Assembly: GCA_018335275.1 (NCBI GenBank)
Contig: JAGXKM010000015.1
Span: 1-34,508, forward strand
DNA: 34,508 nt
Direction: 5' to 3'
Origin: Anaerolineales bacterium
Lineage (GTDB): Bacteria > Chloroflexota > Anaerolineae > Anaerolineales > UBA11858
A program made the position numbers and the translations under genes. Every line of letters begins with the position of its first letter. The stretch's first letter is position 1. Below, piece by piece: positions 1-8,123 of this stretch. Below the pieces are notes generated by a model. That model saw only the letters and a program-made list of their open reading frames with translations, was not told where the DNA came from and did no database searches.

Positions 1-1
1 G

Positions 2-148
2 GCCATTCACGTTTCACCGCATCTATCGTGGGACTATGAAGGGGGAGAGATTGAGGGGGCTTTGAGAGAGCGCTTTCGGGAGGTGGAGCGTTTGGAGGAA
101 CTCTCGCAAACCATCCAGTCCCTGCAGCAGAGAAACCTTTCGCAGTGA
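2..148 (+). CDS. C-terminal end of an unidentified protein (partial)
   Basis: An open frame enters from the left edge and ends at a TGA at 146-148, giving 48 residues that start AIHVSPHLSWDYEGG and end in a charged helix (ALRERFREVERLEEL). The 5' part lies outside the window. The even codon usage and amphipathic helical tail look like real coding sequence, but I do not recognise the family. The next gene on this strand begins 209 bp downstream, so they need not be one operon. Confidence 0.55.
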   Translation, partial: AIHVSPHLSWDYEGGEIEGALRERFREVERLEELSQTIQSLQQRNLSQ

Positions 149-286
149 GGATCCCTAAAAGTTCAATAAGGTCTCTCATCCTTTGGAAAAAATCAATATA
201 AACATATTTGCTCCTGAAGTGTTGTTTCTCTCTTCCCAAGTGGGGTGTGAAAGACTGCAAATGCGTGCCCCCAATCCGTGCTGTTG

Positions 287-303
287 AAAGTTCCGGGAAC
301 TTT
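287..303 (+). terminator. Weak stem-loop upstream of the vWA gene
   Basis: A 7-bp perfect inverted repeat (AAAGTTC, loop CGG, GAACTTT) is followed by a pyrimidine-rich TTCCCTTTTG stretch. It could terminate the partial gene at 2-148, although it lies about 140 bp past its stop. The U-run is interrupted, so this is tentative. Confidence 0.3.
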
Positions 304-357
304 TCCCTTTTGTTCTCCGTCTAAGATATAAGCGAAAACAGAGATGGGAGGAGAAAC

Positions 358-2748
358 ATGGATAAGCGGAAAACGACCTCAGTGATTTTTCAGGCCCTGA
401 CCTCTGCCTTTCTGGTCATCGCGGCCTTGCTGCTGACCCCTCGCTTGGCTCAGGCTGACGGCGTGATCATCCCCGATCCACCCCCGGATCCGGTTCCCGG
501 GGAAAACGGACAGGATTGGCTCACTATCCGCTACCACCACGTCGACGTCAAGATCGACGGCCAAATTGCGGTCACGCGTGTGGAGCAGGAATTCATCAAT
601 GAACAGGATTGGGAAGTGGAAGGAACCTATCTTTTTCCCCTGCCAAAAGGGGCAGCCATCTCTGAATTCACGATGTGGGTGGAGGGGGAACAAGTCAAAG
701 GGAAGATCCTGGAGGCGGCGGAAGCCCGGCAGGTGTACGAGGAAATCGTCCGCCGCCGCCGTGATCCCGCGCTCCTGGAATACGTGGGGAGGGATGCGGT
801 CCAGGTCCGGATTTACCCCATTCCAGCGGGCGGGAGCAGAAAGGTTGAATTAGCGTACACGCAGGTCTTGGAGAATGAGGGTGGGATGGTTGAGTATATC
901 TACCCCTTAAGCACGGAGAAATATTCTGCCCGACCCTTGGAAACCTGTTCCATCCACGTGGAGATCGATGCCGGTCAACCTATACATGCCATATACTCCC
1001 CCACGCATCATGACCGCGTTTTCCTGGACAGGATAGGGGAAAACCAGGCGCGGGTCAGTTATGAAGAAACCGGCGTGCTCCCTGAGGAAGATTTTGAATT
1101 GATCTACACGGTGGACGAGAGGGACATTGGGCTCCACATGCTTCCGTACATCGATCAGGCAGGAAGCGTTTCAGGTGAAGAGGGATATTTTCTGCTTTTG
1201 GCTTCACCCCGTATGGAGGTTGACCGGGTCATCCCCCGGGATCTCATTTTTGTGCTCGATATGTCCGGATCCATGGAGGGGGAGAAATTATCCCAGGCCA
1301 AAGCCGCACTCACCTATGTGTTGGAACATTTGAATGAGGGAGACCGCTTCAATGTGATCGCGTTTTCTTCGGGGGTTGAGCGCTTTGCTGACCAGCTGCA
1401 GCCCGCCTCAACGGCCCCTGACGCCGCGGCATGGTTGGAAAAATTAGAAGCCCTGGGCGGCACAGATATAAACTGGGGATTGACGGAAGCGTTTTCTTCC
1501 TTAGAGAGGGGAAAGGAAGGTCAGGGAGGGTCGGCTCGTCCGGCGGTCGTCATCTTCCTGACGGATGGATTGCCCACAGAAGGTGTGACCGATGTTCAGG
1601 AAATCCTCTTCAGGGCCCGGGAAGAAGCGGATCCCAGGCTGCGTCTCTTCCCCTTTGGCGTGGGGGATGATGTCAACACCATCCTGCTGGACACGTTGGC
1701 TGAGGACCATCACGGTTATACAGCGTATGTCCGGCCCCAGGAAAGCATCGAGGCAGAAGTTTCCGGGCTGTACGCGAAGATCAAATCCCCTGTCCTGACT
1801 GATTTGAAGATCGATTTTGGGGAGGTGGTGACTGAAGACCTTTATCCCAGATCCCTGCCTGACCTTTATGCAGGGACCCAGTTGATCCTTGCCGGGCGTT
1901 ACCGCTTGCCGTCTGGAGGGGATCAAGAGACGGAAATCGTCCTCTCAGGGAACGTGGATGGCCGGGAAAAAGAGTATGTCTATACGGTACGTTTTCCAGG
2001 TCAGGGGACGACATGGAGCCAGGAGCGGGAAGCGAAGAGCTATATTCCGCGCCTGTGGGCCACTCGAAAGATCGGGTATTTTATGACCCAGATCCGCCTT
2101 CATGGCGAGAAGGATGAGTGGGTCCAGGCTGTCGTGGACCTCAGCGTGCGCTACGGGATCATCACGCCTTACACTTCGTTTTTGATTGATGAGGAAGACA
2201 TTCTCACCCAGAGAGGTCAGGAAGAAGCTGCCAGGGAACTATCAGCCCAACCTTCTCTGCCGGCCTCCGGCAAAGCGGCAGCAGAAAAAGCGGAGATGGA
2301 AGGTCAAATGCGGGCTGCGGATTCTGTCCCTTCCCAGCCAGGAGGGCAGGGGTCATCCGGGGAGGAGGAATGGACCTTGAAATATGCAGGCAGCAAAACC
2401 TTCCTCCGGAGCGGGGGTATCTGGACGGACACCACCTTTGATCCTCAGACCATGGAGACGGTGAAAATCGGTTTTGGGACGGAGACTTATTTTCAGATCC
2501 TGGCTTCCAGACCGGCGTGGGGAAAATATTTTTCCCTGGGCGAAGAGGTGATCTTCACCGCGGATGGGACGGCTTACCAGGTGGTAAAAGGGCCCGGAGA
2601 GGACATCGAGGTGCCCACCCCTGAGCCGACGCTTTCTGTTCCTGAATCTCCCGGTCAGACCTTTTCAGATTTCCCGCGTTTCCTCTGCCCCGGGTCCCTG
2701 ATTTTGGGCTTTGTTGTCTGGGGGTGGGTGGTGATTAAAAAACGGTGA
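358..2748 (+). CDS. Secreted/membrane-anchored VIT and von Willebrand factor A domain protein
   Basis: A 796-residue protein resembling bacterial inter-alpha-trypsin-inhibitor heavy-chain homologues. Residues 1-34 form a signal peptide ending in an AQA-type cleavage site. Residues about 50-180 are a VIT domain, with the characteristic stretch YEEIVRRRRDPALLEY and then RIYPIPAG near 152-158. Residues about 295-470 are a vWA domain with an intact MIDAS motif (DMSGSM, D301-S305) and a later LTDGLPTEG. A low-complexity Ala/Glu/Ser linker follows, then a further beta-rich region. A C-terminal hydrophobic segment ends in VVIKKR and should anchor it in the membrane with the bulk outside. The start is set by GGGAGGAG seven bases before the ATG. 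Such proteins bind metal-dependent ligands at the cell surface; the ligand here is unknown. It converges with the DinB-like gene. Confidence 0.9.
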   Translation: MDKRKTTSVIFQALTSAFLVIAALLLTPRLAQADGVIIPDPPPDPVPGENGQDWLTIRYHHVDVKIDGQIAVTRVEQEFINEQDWEVEGTYLFPLPKGAAISEFTMWVEGEQVKGKILEAAEARQVYEEIVRRRRDPALLEYVGRDAVQVRIYPIPAGGSRKVELAYTQVLENEGGMVEYIYPLSTEKYSARPLETCSIHVEIDAGQPIHAIYSPTHHDRVFLDRIGENQARVSYEETGVLPEEDFELIYTVDERDIGLHMLPYIDQAGSVSGEEGYFLLLASPRMEVDRVIPRDLIFVLDMSGSMEGEKLSQAKAALTYVLEHLNEGDRFNVIAFSSGVERFADQLQPASTAPDAAAWLEKLEALGGTDINWGLTEAFSSLERGKEGQGGSARPAVVIFLTDGLPTEGVTDVQEILFRAREEADPRLRLFPFGVGDDVNTILLDTLAEDHHGYTAYVRPQESIEAEVSGLYAKIKSPVLTDLKIDFGEVVTEDLYPRSLPDLYAGTQLILAGRYRLPSGGDQETEIVLSGNVDGREKEYVYTVRFPGQGTTWSQEREAKSYIPRLWATRKIGYFMTQIRLHGEKDEWVQAVVDLSVRYGIITPYTSFLIDEEDILTQRGQEEAARELSAQPSLPASGKAAAEKAEMEGQMRAADSVPSQPGGQGSSGEEEWTLKYAGSKTFLRSGGIWTDTTFDPQTMETVKIGFGTETYFQILASRPAWGKYFSLGEEVIFTADGTAYQVVKGPGEDIEVPTPEPTLSVPESPGQTFSDFPRFLCPGSLILGFVVWGWVVIKKR

Positions 2749-2797
2749 TAAGGTCAAGGACCCTGGTCGTCTGCTGCGGGGAAGTGGATGAACGCGA

Positions 2798-3280
2798 TCA
2801 GGGTTCGCTTTGCCTCTGGGCCCAGCGCTCAATTTCTTCCCGGTGAGTTTCGTAGTCTTTCTGAAGGGCAAGCACGGTGTTGTAAATCGTGATCACCCAA
2901 TCGCGATAGCGCACGCCGTAATCTTTTTCCCACTGCTGGGGAGTCAGGGATTCGAGATAAGTTTTTAGATCCTTAAATGAATCCGTGCATTCTGCCAGCA
3001 GGTTGATTTTATTTTTTGAAGCGTATTTCTTTACAGATTTCGCATTGAGGTTGCGGTAATTGTTATCCGCATCCTCAAAATAATCCGGGCGTTCTCCCTG
3101 AATGATTTGGCGGCAGCCTTCGATGGTGTGTTGATTCCACCCGATGAGGTGTGCGGTCACATCCCGGGGAGACCAGCCGTTCATGGGGGTTAAGAACAGA
3201 CCTTCCGGGAGTTTTTCAATCGTTGAGATATACTCGCTGACTGCTTTTTCTATCTTCCTGATTGGCTCTTTTGGATCCAT
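2798..3280 (-). CDS. DinB/ClbS (DUF1706)-like four-helix protein
   Basis: A 160-residue protein starting MDPKEPIRKIEKAV. The pattern of an N-terminal helix, then WSPRDVTAHLIGWNQH, then later helices ending ETHREEIERW matches the ClbS/DfsB (DUF1706) branch of the DinB superfamily. These are small cytoplasmic helical bundles, some binding metal or hydrolysing or sequestering electrophiles (ClbS acts on colibactin). H36-type and later His residues are present (HLIGW, THREE), but I cannot prove an intact metal triad. A longer frame exists upstream to a TTG at 3349. I chose the ATG at 3280 because a TATAAT at 3341-3346 places transcription start downstream of that TTG. An upstream AGGGA is a weak ribosome site. 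No functional partner is nearby. Confidence 0.8.
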   Translation of the reverse strand: MDPKEPIRKIEKAVSEYISTIEKLPEGLFLTPMNGWSPRDVTAHLIGWNQHTIEGCRQIIQGERPDYFEDADNNYRNLNAKSVKKYASKNKINLLAECTDSFKDLKTYLESLTPQQWEKDYGVRYRDWVITIYNTVLALQKDYETHREEIERWAQRQSEP

Positions 3281-3607
3281 GAGGTGTGATTGTCCCTTGT
3301 TTTGGAAAACGGTTCTCCTGCGGTTATCATTCCCAAATTGATTATACAAAAAATATCCTCATCCCTGAAGGTCGCTCCTTTTTGATATCTTGAGGAATCT
3401 CCTGGCTGGATGTGTTGTTGGAGAGAAAGTCTTTTCTCCCCGGGTTAGTTTTTATGTGCCGGGCTGGACGCCTGGGAAGCACACGCAGAGTCATATGAAA
3501 AAAATGGGGTTAGAAGACTTTGGGGGGAGAAGCGATGTCATGATATATTCAGTATTGTGAGAGACCCATTTCAAACCGAACAAATCATCGTATCAGGGAG
3601 GCAGGGT
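3281..3607. other. Divergent intergenic region with promoters for both neighbours
   Basis: 327 bases between the DinB-like gene (leftward) and the DUF885 remnant (rightward). It holds a perfect leftward -10 (TATAAT, 3346-3341) and a rightward extended -10 (TGA then TATATT, 3541-3549) about 55 bases before the remnant's ATG. An imperfect inverted repeat lies around 3420-3440 (GGAGAGAAAG / TCTTTTCTCC). I see no convincing open reading frame. Confidence 0.4.
3341..3346 (-). promoter_or_regulatory. -10 element of the DinB-like gene
   Basis: The reverse strand reads TTTTTTGTATAATCAA, a consensus TATAAT. No good -35 is visible at 17 bases (TCAGGG). It predicts transcription starting near 3334, a leader of about 54 nt, and excludes the upstream TTG start at 3349. 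Confidence 0.45.
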
Positions 3608-4157
3608 ATGACAACAGAAGGACATTTTTACACTACAGCAGAGCAGTGGTTGAACCGCTTACTGGAACTGAACCCGACAGCAGCCACCCAGCTGGGTGAA
3701 CACCGCTGGGATGATCGTTTGTCAGATTCCACTCCCGAAGCCCTGGAATCCCAGCATCAAGAAATGAAAGAAGCCCTGGCTGAATTTGAAGGGATGGACA
3801 CGGATAGCTTCCAGGTGGACGCGGAAATTGATCACGAGTTGATGACACGCATCCGGCAGTCCTTTATCCGGGGGTATGAAAAGGTAGAGAGCCATCATCG
3901 AAATCCGGGCAGCATTTTTGGTGGAGGAATGCCGTTTGGAGCCTGACGATGCCCAGGCGGAGGTGCGCCGCTGTACCAGTTCACCTACCCAACCCCAATC
4001 TTATTTGATGGGTAAATTAGCCATCCTGGACTTGGTGGAAGAGTACCGCCGGGCTCATCCCCAGGCTGAGCTTTGTAAGATTTACGATGAGATCATGAGC
4101 TGCGGATCAATGCCCCCGCGCTTGATGCGCCGCCAGTTGTTCATCAGCCCGGAATAA
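3608..4157 (+). pseudogene. DUF885-family gene remnant, internal deletion and frame change
   Basis: Two fragments of one DUF885 protein lie end to end in different frames. From the ATG at 3608 (preceded by GGGAGG at 3595-3600) about 103 residues match the N-terminus: FYTTAEQWLNRLLELNPTAA, LGEHRWDDRL and HHRNPGSIF. From about 3915 a second frame reads FLVEECRLEPDDAQAEVRR, then SPTQPQSYLMGKLAILDL and MPPRLMRRQL to the TAA at 4155-4157, which is the C-terminus of the same family. Family members are usually about 550-600 residues, so some 350-400 central residues are missing. These include the HEXXH-like zinc region where the family has one. The first frame now stops after GGGMPFGA at 3946, so the product would be a 112-residue stub. 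It is probably non-functional. The promoter and ribosome site survive. Confidence 0.85.
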
Positions 4158-4275
4158 TCAGTGGATGCTGGGGAGATAGTTCCTTAACTTATATATGTAT
4201 CGGGAGGGTACAGCATCATGGCTGGAACCTGTATGGGATCCAAGGTACTGAAGAACAGATGATGAATGAGGGGGG

Positions 4276-4932
4276 TCAGGAGGAAGGTTTTTCGTCATCT
4301 TCCCCTTCTTCATCTTCTCTCTTCTCGCTGGAAGCCCTGTGGTATCGAGAAGGTCTTTCGTTTTCTTGAAAACAGGAGATCACGAATAAGGCGTTGGTCA
4401 CGGTCTTTCCGGGGTTCCGCCATTCGTGGTTTAAGGCAGCAGAGAACAACAGACAGTCTCCTGCTTCAAGCAGGTAGGTTTCTCCTTCTACTTCGTATTC
4501 CAATTGACCCCGTAAGCAAAAGACGAGTTCGTGCCCTGTGTGGTTGATGGGAAAGCGGCCGCTGCTTGCTCCCACTTCCAGGGTCAACATAAAGGGTTCG
4601 ACCTTACCTGAGAATTGTTCTCCCCCCAGGTCCTCCCAGACCCCACGATGGAAGGGAATCCTGTTCCGTTGGGAGGCTTTGATGACTACGACTTCATGCT
4701 GGGCCCGTTTTTCCTGGAAAAAAGCGGTCACCGGGACTTCAAGGGCATCAGCTATCTTATACAACGTGCTCACAGAGGGAGAAGATTTTCCGCGTTCAAT
4801 GACGCTGAGGGCGTTTGCGGATAACCCGCTGAGACGGCCCACCGCCCGGATGGACAAATCGCGCTCCTCTCTGAGTTCTCGCAGCCTTTCTCCGACGTCA
4901 ACGGATTCAGCTTCCTGTTTGTAGATGTCCAT
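4276..4932 (-). CDS. XRE-family transcriptional regulator with C-terminal cupin domain
   Basis: 218 residues. Residues about 13-70 form an XRE/Cro-type helix-turn-helix (LRELREERDLSIRAVGRLSG, then ALSVIERGKSSPSVSTLYKI). Residues about 110-190 form a cupin_2 barrel with the GHELVFCLRGQLEYEVEG core and a closing NHEWRNPG. The tail is acidic and Ser-rich. This is the architecture of small-molecule-sensing repressors such as PuuR/SutR relatives, where the cupin binds the effector; the effector cannot be read from sequence. The start has GAGAGGG upstream. It is divergent from pspC and convergent with the DUF885 remnant. An extended -10 promoter lies just upstream, so it probably controls itself and possibly the divergent pspC. 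Confidence 0.9.
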   Translation of the reverse strand: MDIYKQEAESVDVGERLRELREERDLSIRAVGRLSGLSANALSVIERGKSSPSVSTLYKIADALEVPVTAFFQEKRAQHEVVVIKASQRNRIPFHRGVWEDLGGEQFSGKVEPFMLTLEVGASSGRFPINHTGHELVFCLRGQLEYEVEGETYLLEAGDCLLFSAALNHEWRNPGKTVTNALFVISCFQENERPSRYHRASSEKREDEEGEDDEKPSS

Positions 4933-4960
4933 GGGCCCTCTCTTGGCTTGGTTTCAAGAA

Positions 4961-4969
4961 ATTATATCA
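4961..4969 (-). promoter_or_regulatory. Extended -10 promoter of the XRE-cupin gene
   Basis: On the reverse strand TGATATAAT (TG, one base, TATAAT) is an extended -10 that does not need a strong -35; none is seen. Transcription would begin near 4954, giving a leader of about 22 nt with GAGAGGG before the ATG at 4932. Confidence 0.55.
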
Positions 4970-5114
4970 AATATTGCTTGATGTTGGTTATTGTTAGATT
5001 GTGTCTTTCCTGAAACGAATGCAGCCAGGGTGGGCCGGTGGATGAAACTTTTTTTGCCTGAACGCGTATATATTGGTAGAGAAGAAAAATATTTAGCTTA
5101 GAGGAGTGAACACG

Positions 5115-5357
5115 ATGAGTGAGGCAAATAAAAAATTGTACCGGTCCCGAGAGGACCGCATGATTGCCGGGGTGTGTGGTGGGCTGGGTGAATATTTCGA
5201 GGTGGATCCGACTTTGATCCGGCTGTTATTTGTGTTTGGAACTTTTGCCACCGGGAGCGGTTTGCTGTGGGTGTATCTGATCATGATCATCATCATCCCC
5301 GAATATGTCCCTCCATCTGAGGATGTCGTCAAGGGACAGGCCGTGGACGTGGAATAA
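5115..5357 (+). CDS. PspC domain protein
   Basis: 80 residues. The N-terminal half is LYRSREDRMIAGVCGGLGEY followed by FEVDPTLIRLLFVF, the hallmark of the PspC domain. One hydrophobic segment (about 40-63, TGSGLLWVYLIMIIII) is followed by PEYVPP and a short charged tail. PspC proteins sit in the cytoplasmic membrane and take part in envelope-stress responses. The ATG at 5115 was chosen over an in-frame GTG at 5106 because GAGGAG (5101-5106) sits at the right distance only for the ATG. It converges with the SHOCT-like operon and shares its terminator, which fits a common role in envelope stress. Confidence 0.92.
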   Translation: MSEANKKLYRSREDRMIAGVCGGLGEYFEVDPTLIRLLFVFGTFATGSGLLWVYLIMIIIIPEYVPPSEDVVKGQAVDVE

Positions 5358-5390
5358 GATCGCGGATAACCCCTATTCAGGCACTGGAGG

Positions 5391-5421
5391 AAAAAAGCCC
5401 AGGATATCCTGGGCTTTTTTT
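5391..5421. terminator. Bidirectional terminator between pspC and the SHOCT-like operon
   Basis: A 30-bp perfect palindrome: AAAAAAGCCCAGG, ATAT, CCTGGGCTTTTTT. The GC-rich stem is flanked by an A-run and a T-run, so it works as an intrinsic terminator for both convergent units. Confidence 0.92.
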
Positions 5422-5438
5422 GTGTTCGGAAATGCGTC

Positions 5439-5816
5439 CTACTCGATGAATATCTCAATTTGCTCTTGGTCTTCTTCATCGATGACGTCGACGATTTTCC
5501 CCTGCATGTTCTCGTTCAAGGCTTCCTTGACCGCATCCATCATCTGTTGGTCTTCCATCTCGGGCGCAAATTGAGATGCGATATTCAGGCCTGCGTCCAA
5601 TAACTTGAGCGGTAGGTTGACGTTGACCTTCGTTTTCCCTTTGGCCATATCTGTGACCCGTACTCTCAGCCACTGGGATGAGCCAATCTTGCCTTTGACT
5701 TTTTTGGGTTTTTCGCTCCCCCCTAAGGTTTTGAGGAGTTTGGACCCTTCTTCAGCTGTTATTTTTCCTTCATTGATCATTCTTAGTATCTTCATGCGCT
5801 CTTCTGTGGTTGCCAT
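5439..5816 (-). CDS. SHOCT-like domain protein, last gene of the envelope-stress-like operon
   Basis: 125 residues. Residues 4-32 are the SHOCT-like helical hairpin (TEERMKILRMINEGKITAEE, then KLLKTL). Residues about 46-125 are a second small domain starting SSQWLRVRVTDMAKGKTKVN, with LPLKLLDAGL and ending in alternating acidic strands (IVDVIDEEDQEQIEIFIE). The same second domain ends the preceding gene product, so the two are relatives. No membrane segment is seen. The ATG at 5816 is preceded by AAAGGAG; an upstream in-frame extension to 5915 overlaps the neighbour and lacks such a site. I recall this pair of domains from YvlB-like loci but assign no biochemical activity. Confidence 0.85.
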   Translation of the reverse strand: MATTEERMKILRMINEGKITAEEGSKLLKTLGGSEKPKKVKGKIGSSQWLRVRVTDMAKGKTKVNVNLPLKLLDAGLNIASQFAPEMEDQQMMDAVKEALNENMQGKIVDVIDEEDQEQIEIFIE

Positions 5817-5841
5817 GATTGGGCTCCTTTTGTAAGTGCTA

Positions 5842-6477
5842 TTATCCGATGATGACTTTGACCTTCTCACCATGTTCCCCTTCATCGACGTTGATGACCA
5901 AAGGCGTGTTTTCATTTGCAGAGTCCTTGAGAGCGATGAGGACTTCGTCTAACCCGGTGGCATCCAGGTTGGGTATCCAATGCCCAAATGTCCTCAGCGC
6001 CCAGGCAGAAACCCGGAGGGGGATGGGAAAACTAAAGGCGATCTTTCGCGGCCTTTCCCCGGGCTTCTGCTGGATGCGAATGTGTATCCAGGGGGAATGC
6101 CGGCTGCCCCAGGCGAGTGCCACGAGAGCTGTACCCAGCAGGAAAGGGATCCAGGTGAGAAGGAAGAGCACACCAAACCTGTGAGCGTTCCAGGCTGCGT
6201 ACATAAGTCCTCCTCCCAGCAGCATGATGGCCATCCCAATCAGAAGAGGGATGATCCACCACCGTTTCCACTTTAAAAGGTCTTCCGGGTCCGGCAAGGC
6301 TTCTTTTAAGATCGGAGTCTCTTCGTCTTCTGGCCCGGGCTTAACGCCAGGGATGGAGGACTCATGCCCAACCTGGGACGTTTCCAGGGCTTGAAGGAGC
6401 TGGAGCCCCTCTTCCGCGCTGATGGTGTTGTTCTCAATCATCTCCAGGATTTGGCTGCGCTCAGGTGAGGTTGACAT
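5842..6477 (-). CDS. Membrane protein with SHOCT-like N-terminus
   Basis: 211 residues. Residues 4-31 are the SHOCT-like module (SPERSQILEMIENNTISAEE, LQLLQAL). A Pro/Glu-rich linker leads to two membrane segments (about 73-95 and 101-123). Residues about 130-211 are the small domain also found in the downstream protein (IHIRIQQKPGERPRKIAFSF, IPLRVSAWAL, INVDEGEHGEKVKVIIG). Both ends are predicted to face the cytoplasm. AAAGGAG precedes the ATG. It starts 2 bp after the stop of the beta-helix gene and ends 25 bp before the downstream relative, so the three are probably cotranscribed. Confidence 0.85.
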   Translation of the reverse strand: MSTSPERSQILEMIENNTISAEEGLQLLQALETSQVGHESSIPGVKPGPEDEETPILKEALPDPEDLLKWKRWWIIPLLIGMAIMLLGGGLMYAAWNAHRFGVLFLLTWIPFLLGTALVALAWGSRHSPWIHIRIQQKPGERPRKIAFSFPIPLRVSAWALRTFGHWIPNLDATGLDEVLIALKDSANENTPLVINVDEGEHGEKVKVIIG

Positions 6478-6479
6478 GG

Positions 6480-7694
6480 CTACTCCTTTCCTTCCAAAGC
6501 AGCCAGAAGCTCATCCGCTTGTTGTGCGCTGATTTTCTTCTCTTCCAGCATGTTCAGGATCATTAATCTTTCGTCTTCGGTGACGGATCCTTTTTCTTCT
6601 GCATCCTGGGCGAGAAAGTCTTCCAGGTTAAAGGATTTCCTCTTGCGGCGCGCTTTCCGTTGCGCCTTAGCGATCTTGTATTCCAGCTTGGCTTCCGCCT
6701 TCTGGGCCGCTTTTTGGGCCTTCTGCGCGGCACGCAAACCAGCTTCTTCTATCTTGGCCCGGACCTGTTCCATTTTCTCTTCAGATAAGTCAAAGGATTC
6801 CAGGCTCTTTGCCACGTGGGACAGATTTTCTTTGAGGTTTTTTTCCAGGGAGGAAAGCTGGCTTTGGATCTGGTCTGTCGTTTGCTGGGATATTTGTTCT
6901 GCTAGTCCTTCAAAATCAGCGTCAAAAGAGAATTCTGGGGACCACTTTTTGGTCTCTGTACTCACCATAACCTCTCCTCCAGCGGAGAGTAAAACCTGGG
7001 TGCCTCCCTCCCCCATCTCGAACTCATATTCTTTTTCTTGAATCGTCTGGCTCTCCCCGTCAATATTGAGCTGGATGGACGCCTCCTCGCTTTTAATTTT
7101 GAACACCGCATTGGTGTCTTCGGGAATCTGGGCATAGAGGGATTTTCCTGCTCGAAGATCATACGCCTGCCAGGAGACAGGGGAGAAAATGGCTTGAATA
7201 TCTCCCCCCGCGGTGGTTTCAATCCCCCCCGCGATCTTGCTGAGATGCAAATCGCCTCCAACCCCTTGATCAGCGTACTGCCCATCGACATCATTGACAA
7301 GGCAGTCTCCGCCCACGTGTTTTATGGTGAGATCGCCCCGGACGTGTTTGGCAAACAGGTCGCCGCCCACGTTGCTGATGGCAGCGGCGTTTACGTCCCG
7401 CAGGGAGAGGTCGCCGCCCAAATTTTTCACGCTGAGAGGGGACGGTAAGTTAGCGAGAGAAGCATCTCCTCCCGCGTTGTTGACCTCCACAGCCAATTGG
7501 TGAGGTGTAGAAATGGCCAGGTCCCCTGCAATTTCCAGGATAAATTCCTGGGCGGTTTTCTCCAAGCGGTCGTGCTCCCCTATCCCTTGGAGCCTGATTT
7601 CTGGGCGTTTCCAGCTTTTTAAGGACAGGTCGCCGCCTACGTTCTGGATTAATATCCGGGATTGTTTCTTAACTGGAATTGTTTTTTGTCTCAT
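6480..7694 (-). CDS. GGD-repeat beta-helix protein with coiled coil and SHOCT-like C-terminus
   Basis: 404 residues, no signal peptide. Residues about 15-170 carry a repeat whose core is (V/A/L)GGD followed by an alternating strand. GGD occurs at 20, 75, 93, 110, 128, 146 and 163, and the last six are spaced 17-18 residues apart, the period of a right-handed beta-helix turn. This resembles DUF4097/adhesin-like beta-strand proteins. Residues about 262-352 form a coiled coil that becomes Ala/Lys-rich and then a basic block (KAQRKARRKRK). Residues 373-401 are the SHOCT-like module (EDERLMILNMLEEKKISAQQ, ELLAAL). It overlaps the DUF2089 gene by 4 bp (translational coupling). The role is unknown; the context suggests a cytoplasmic or membrane-bound stress sensor or scaffold like LiaX/YvlB. 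Confidence 0.88.
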   Translation of the reverse strand: MRQKTIPVKKQSRILIQNVGGDLSLKSWKRPEIRLQGIGEHDRLEKTAQEFILEIAGDLAISTPHQLAVEVNNAGGDASLANLPSPLSVKNLGGDLSLRDVNAAAISNVGGDLFAKHVRGDLTIKHVGGDCLVNDVDGQYADQGVGGDLHLSKIAGGIETTAGGDIQAIFSPVSWQAYDLRAGKSLYAQIPEDTNAVFKIKSEEASIQLNIDGESQTIQEKEYEFEMGEGGTQVLLSAGGEVMVSTETKKWSPEFSFDADFEGLAEQISQQTTDQIQSQLSSLEKNLKENLSHVAKSLESFDLSEEKMEQVRAKIEEAGLRAAQKAQKAAQKAEAKLEYKIAKAQRKARRKRKSFNLEDFLAQDAEEKGSVTEDERLMILNMLEEKKISAQQADELLAALEGKE

Positions 7695-8086
7695 GCCTCC
7701 AGCTCCTCTCCACCCTCAATACGTTGAATGGCTTCTTCATAGCTTATTTTGCCTTCATCCAGGTCGTTGAGAATTTTTTCCCGTTCTGCTTCGGAAAGAG
7801 CGGAGTCTTCTTCTTCGCCGCCCGGCTCATATCCCAGAGCCCGGATGACTTCATGAAGGCGGTTGCGGATGGTGGGATATGAAAGACCCAGCTCCTTTTC
7901 CATGTGGGTGATTTTGCCTTCCAGGCGCACAAATGTTTCCACAAAGTCCATTTGTTGAGGTGTGAGCTGGGAAAATGTTCGGGAAGAGAAACGGCCGTCA
8001 ATGGTCACATCACATTCTCGACAGTGAAGGCGGCTGACGATGATTTCTCCGCCGCAAATAGGGCATTGGGAGGGTAAAGCTTGCAT
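7691..8086 (-). CDS. DUF2089 zinc-ribbon/HTH protein with SHOCT-like C-terminus
   Basis: 131 residues. A zinc ribbon (CPICGG at 8-13 and CREC at 22-25) is followed by a helix-turn-helix-like region of the DUF2089 family (LTPQQMDFVETFVRLEGKIT, then GLSYPTIRNRLHEVIRALGY). The C-terminus (about 98-124) is the same SHOCT-like module found in the next three gene products (SEAEREKILNDLDEGKISYE). It is a likely DNA-binding regulator of this operon. AAAGGAGA precedes the ATG. The stop overlaps the start of the beta-helix gene by 4 bp. The inverted repeats around the operon promoter are candidate targets. Confidence 0.9.
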   Translation of the reverse strand: MQALPSQCPICGGEIIVSRLHCRECDVTIDGRFSSRTFSQLTPQQMDFVETFVRLEGKITHMEKELGLSYPTIRNRLHEVIRALGYEPGGEEEDSALSEAEREKILNDLDEGKISYEEAIQRIEGGEELEA

Positions 8087-8123
8087 CTTGGGTCTCCTTT
8101 TTTGATACGGTGTTTATTAAGGG

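Noticed and set aside
3281-3349. Upstream TTG start of the DinB-like gene
   Set aside because: A TATAAT at 3341-3346 places the transcript start downstream of it, and the extra residues do not look like the family.
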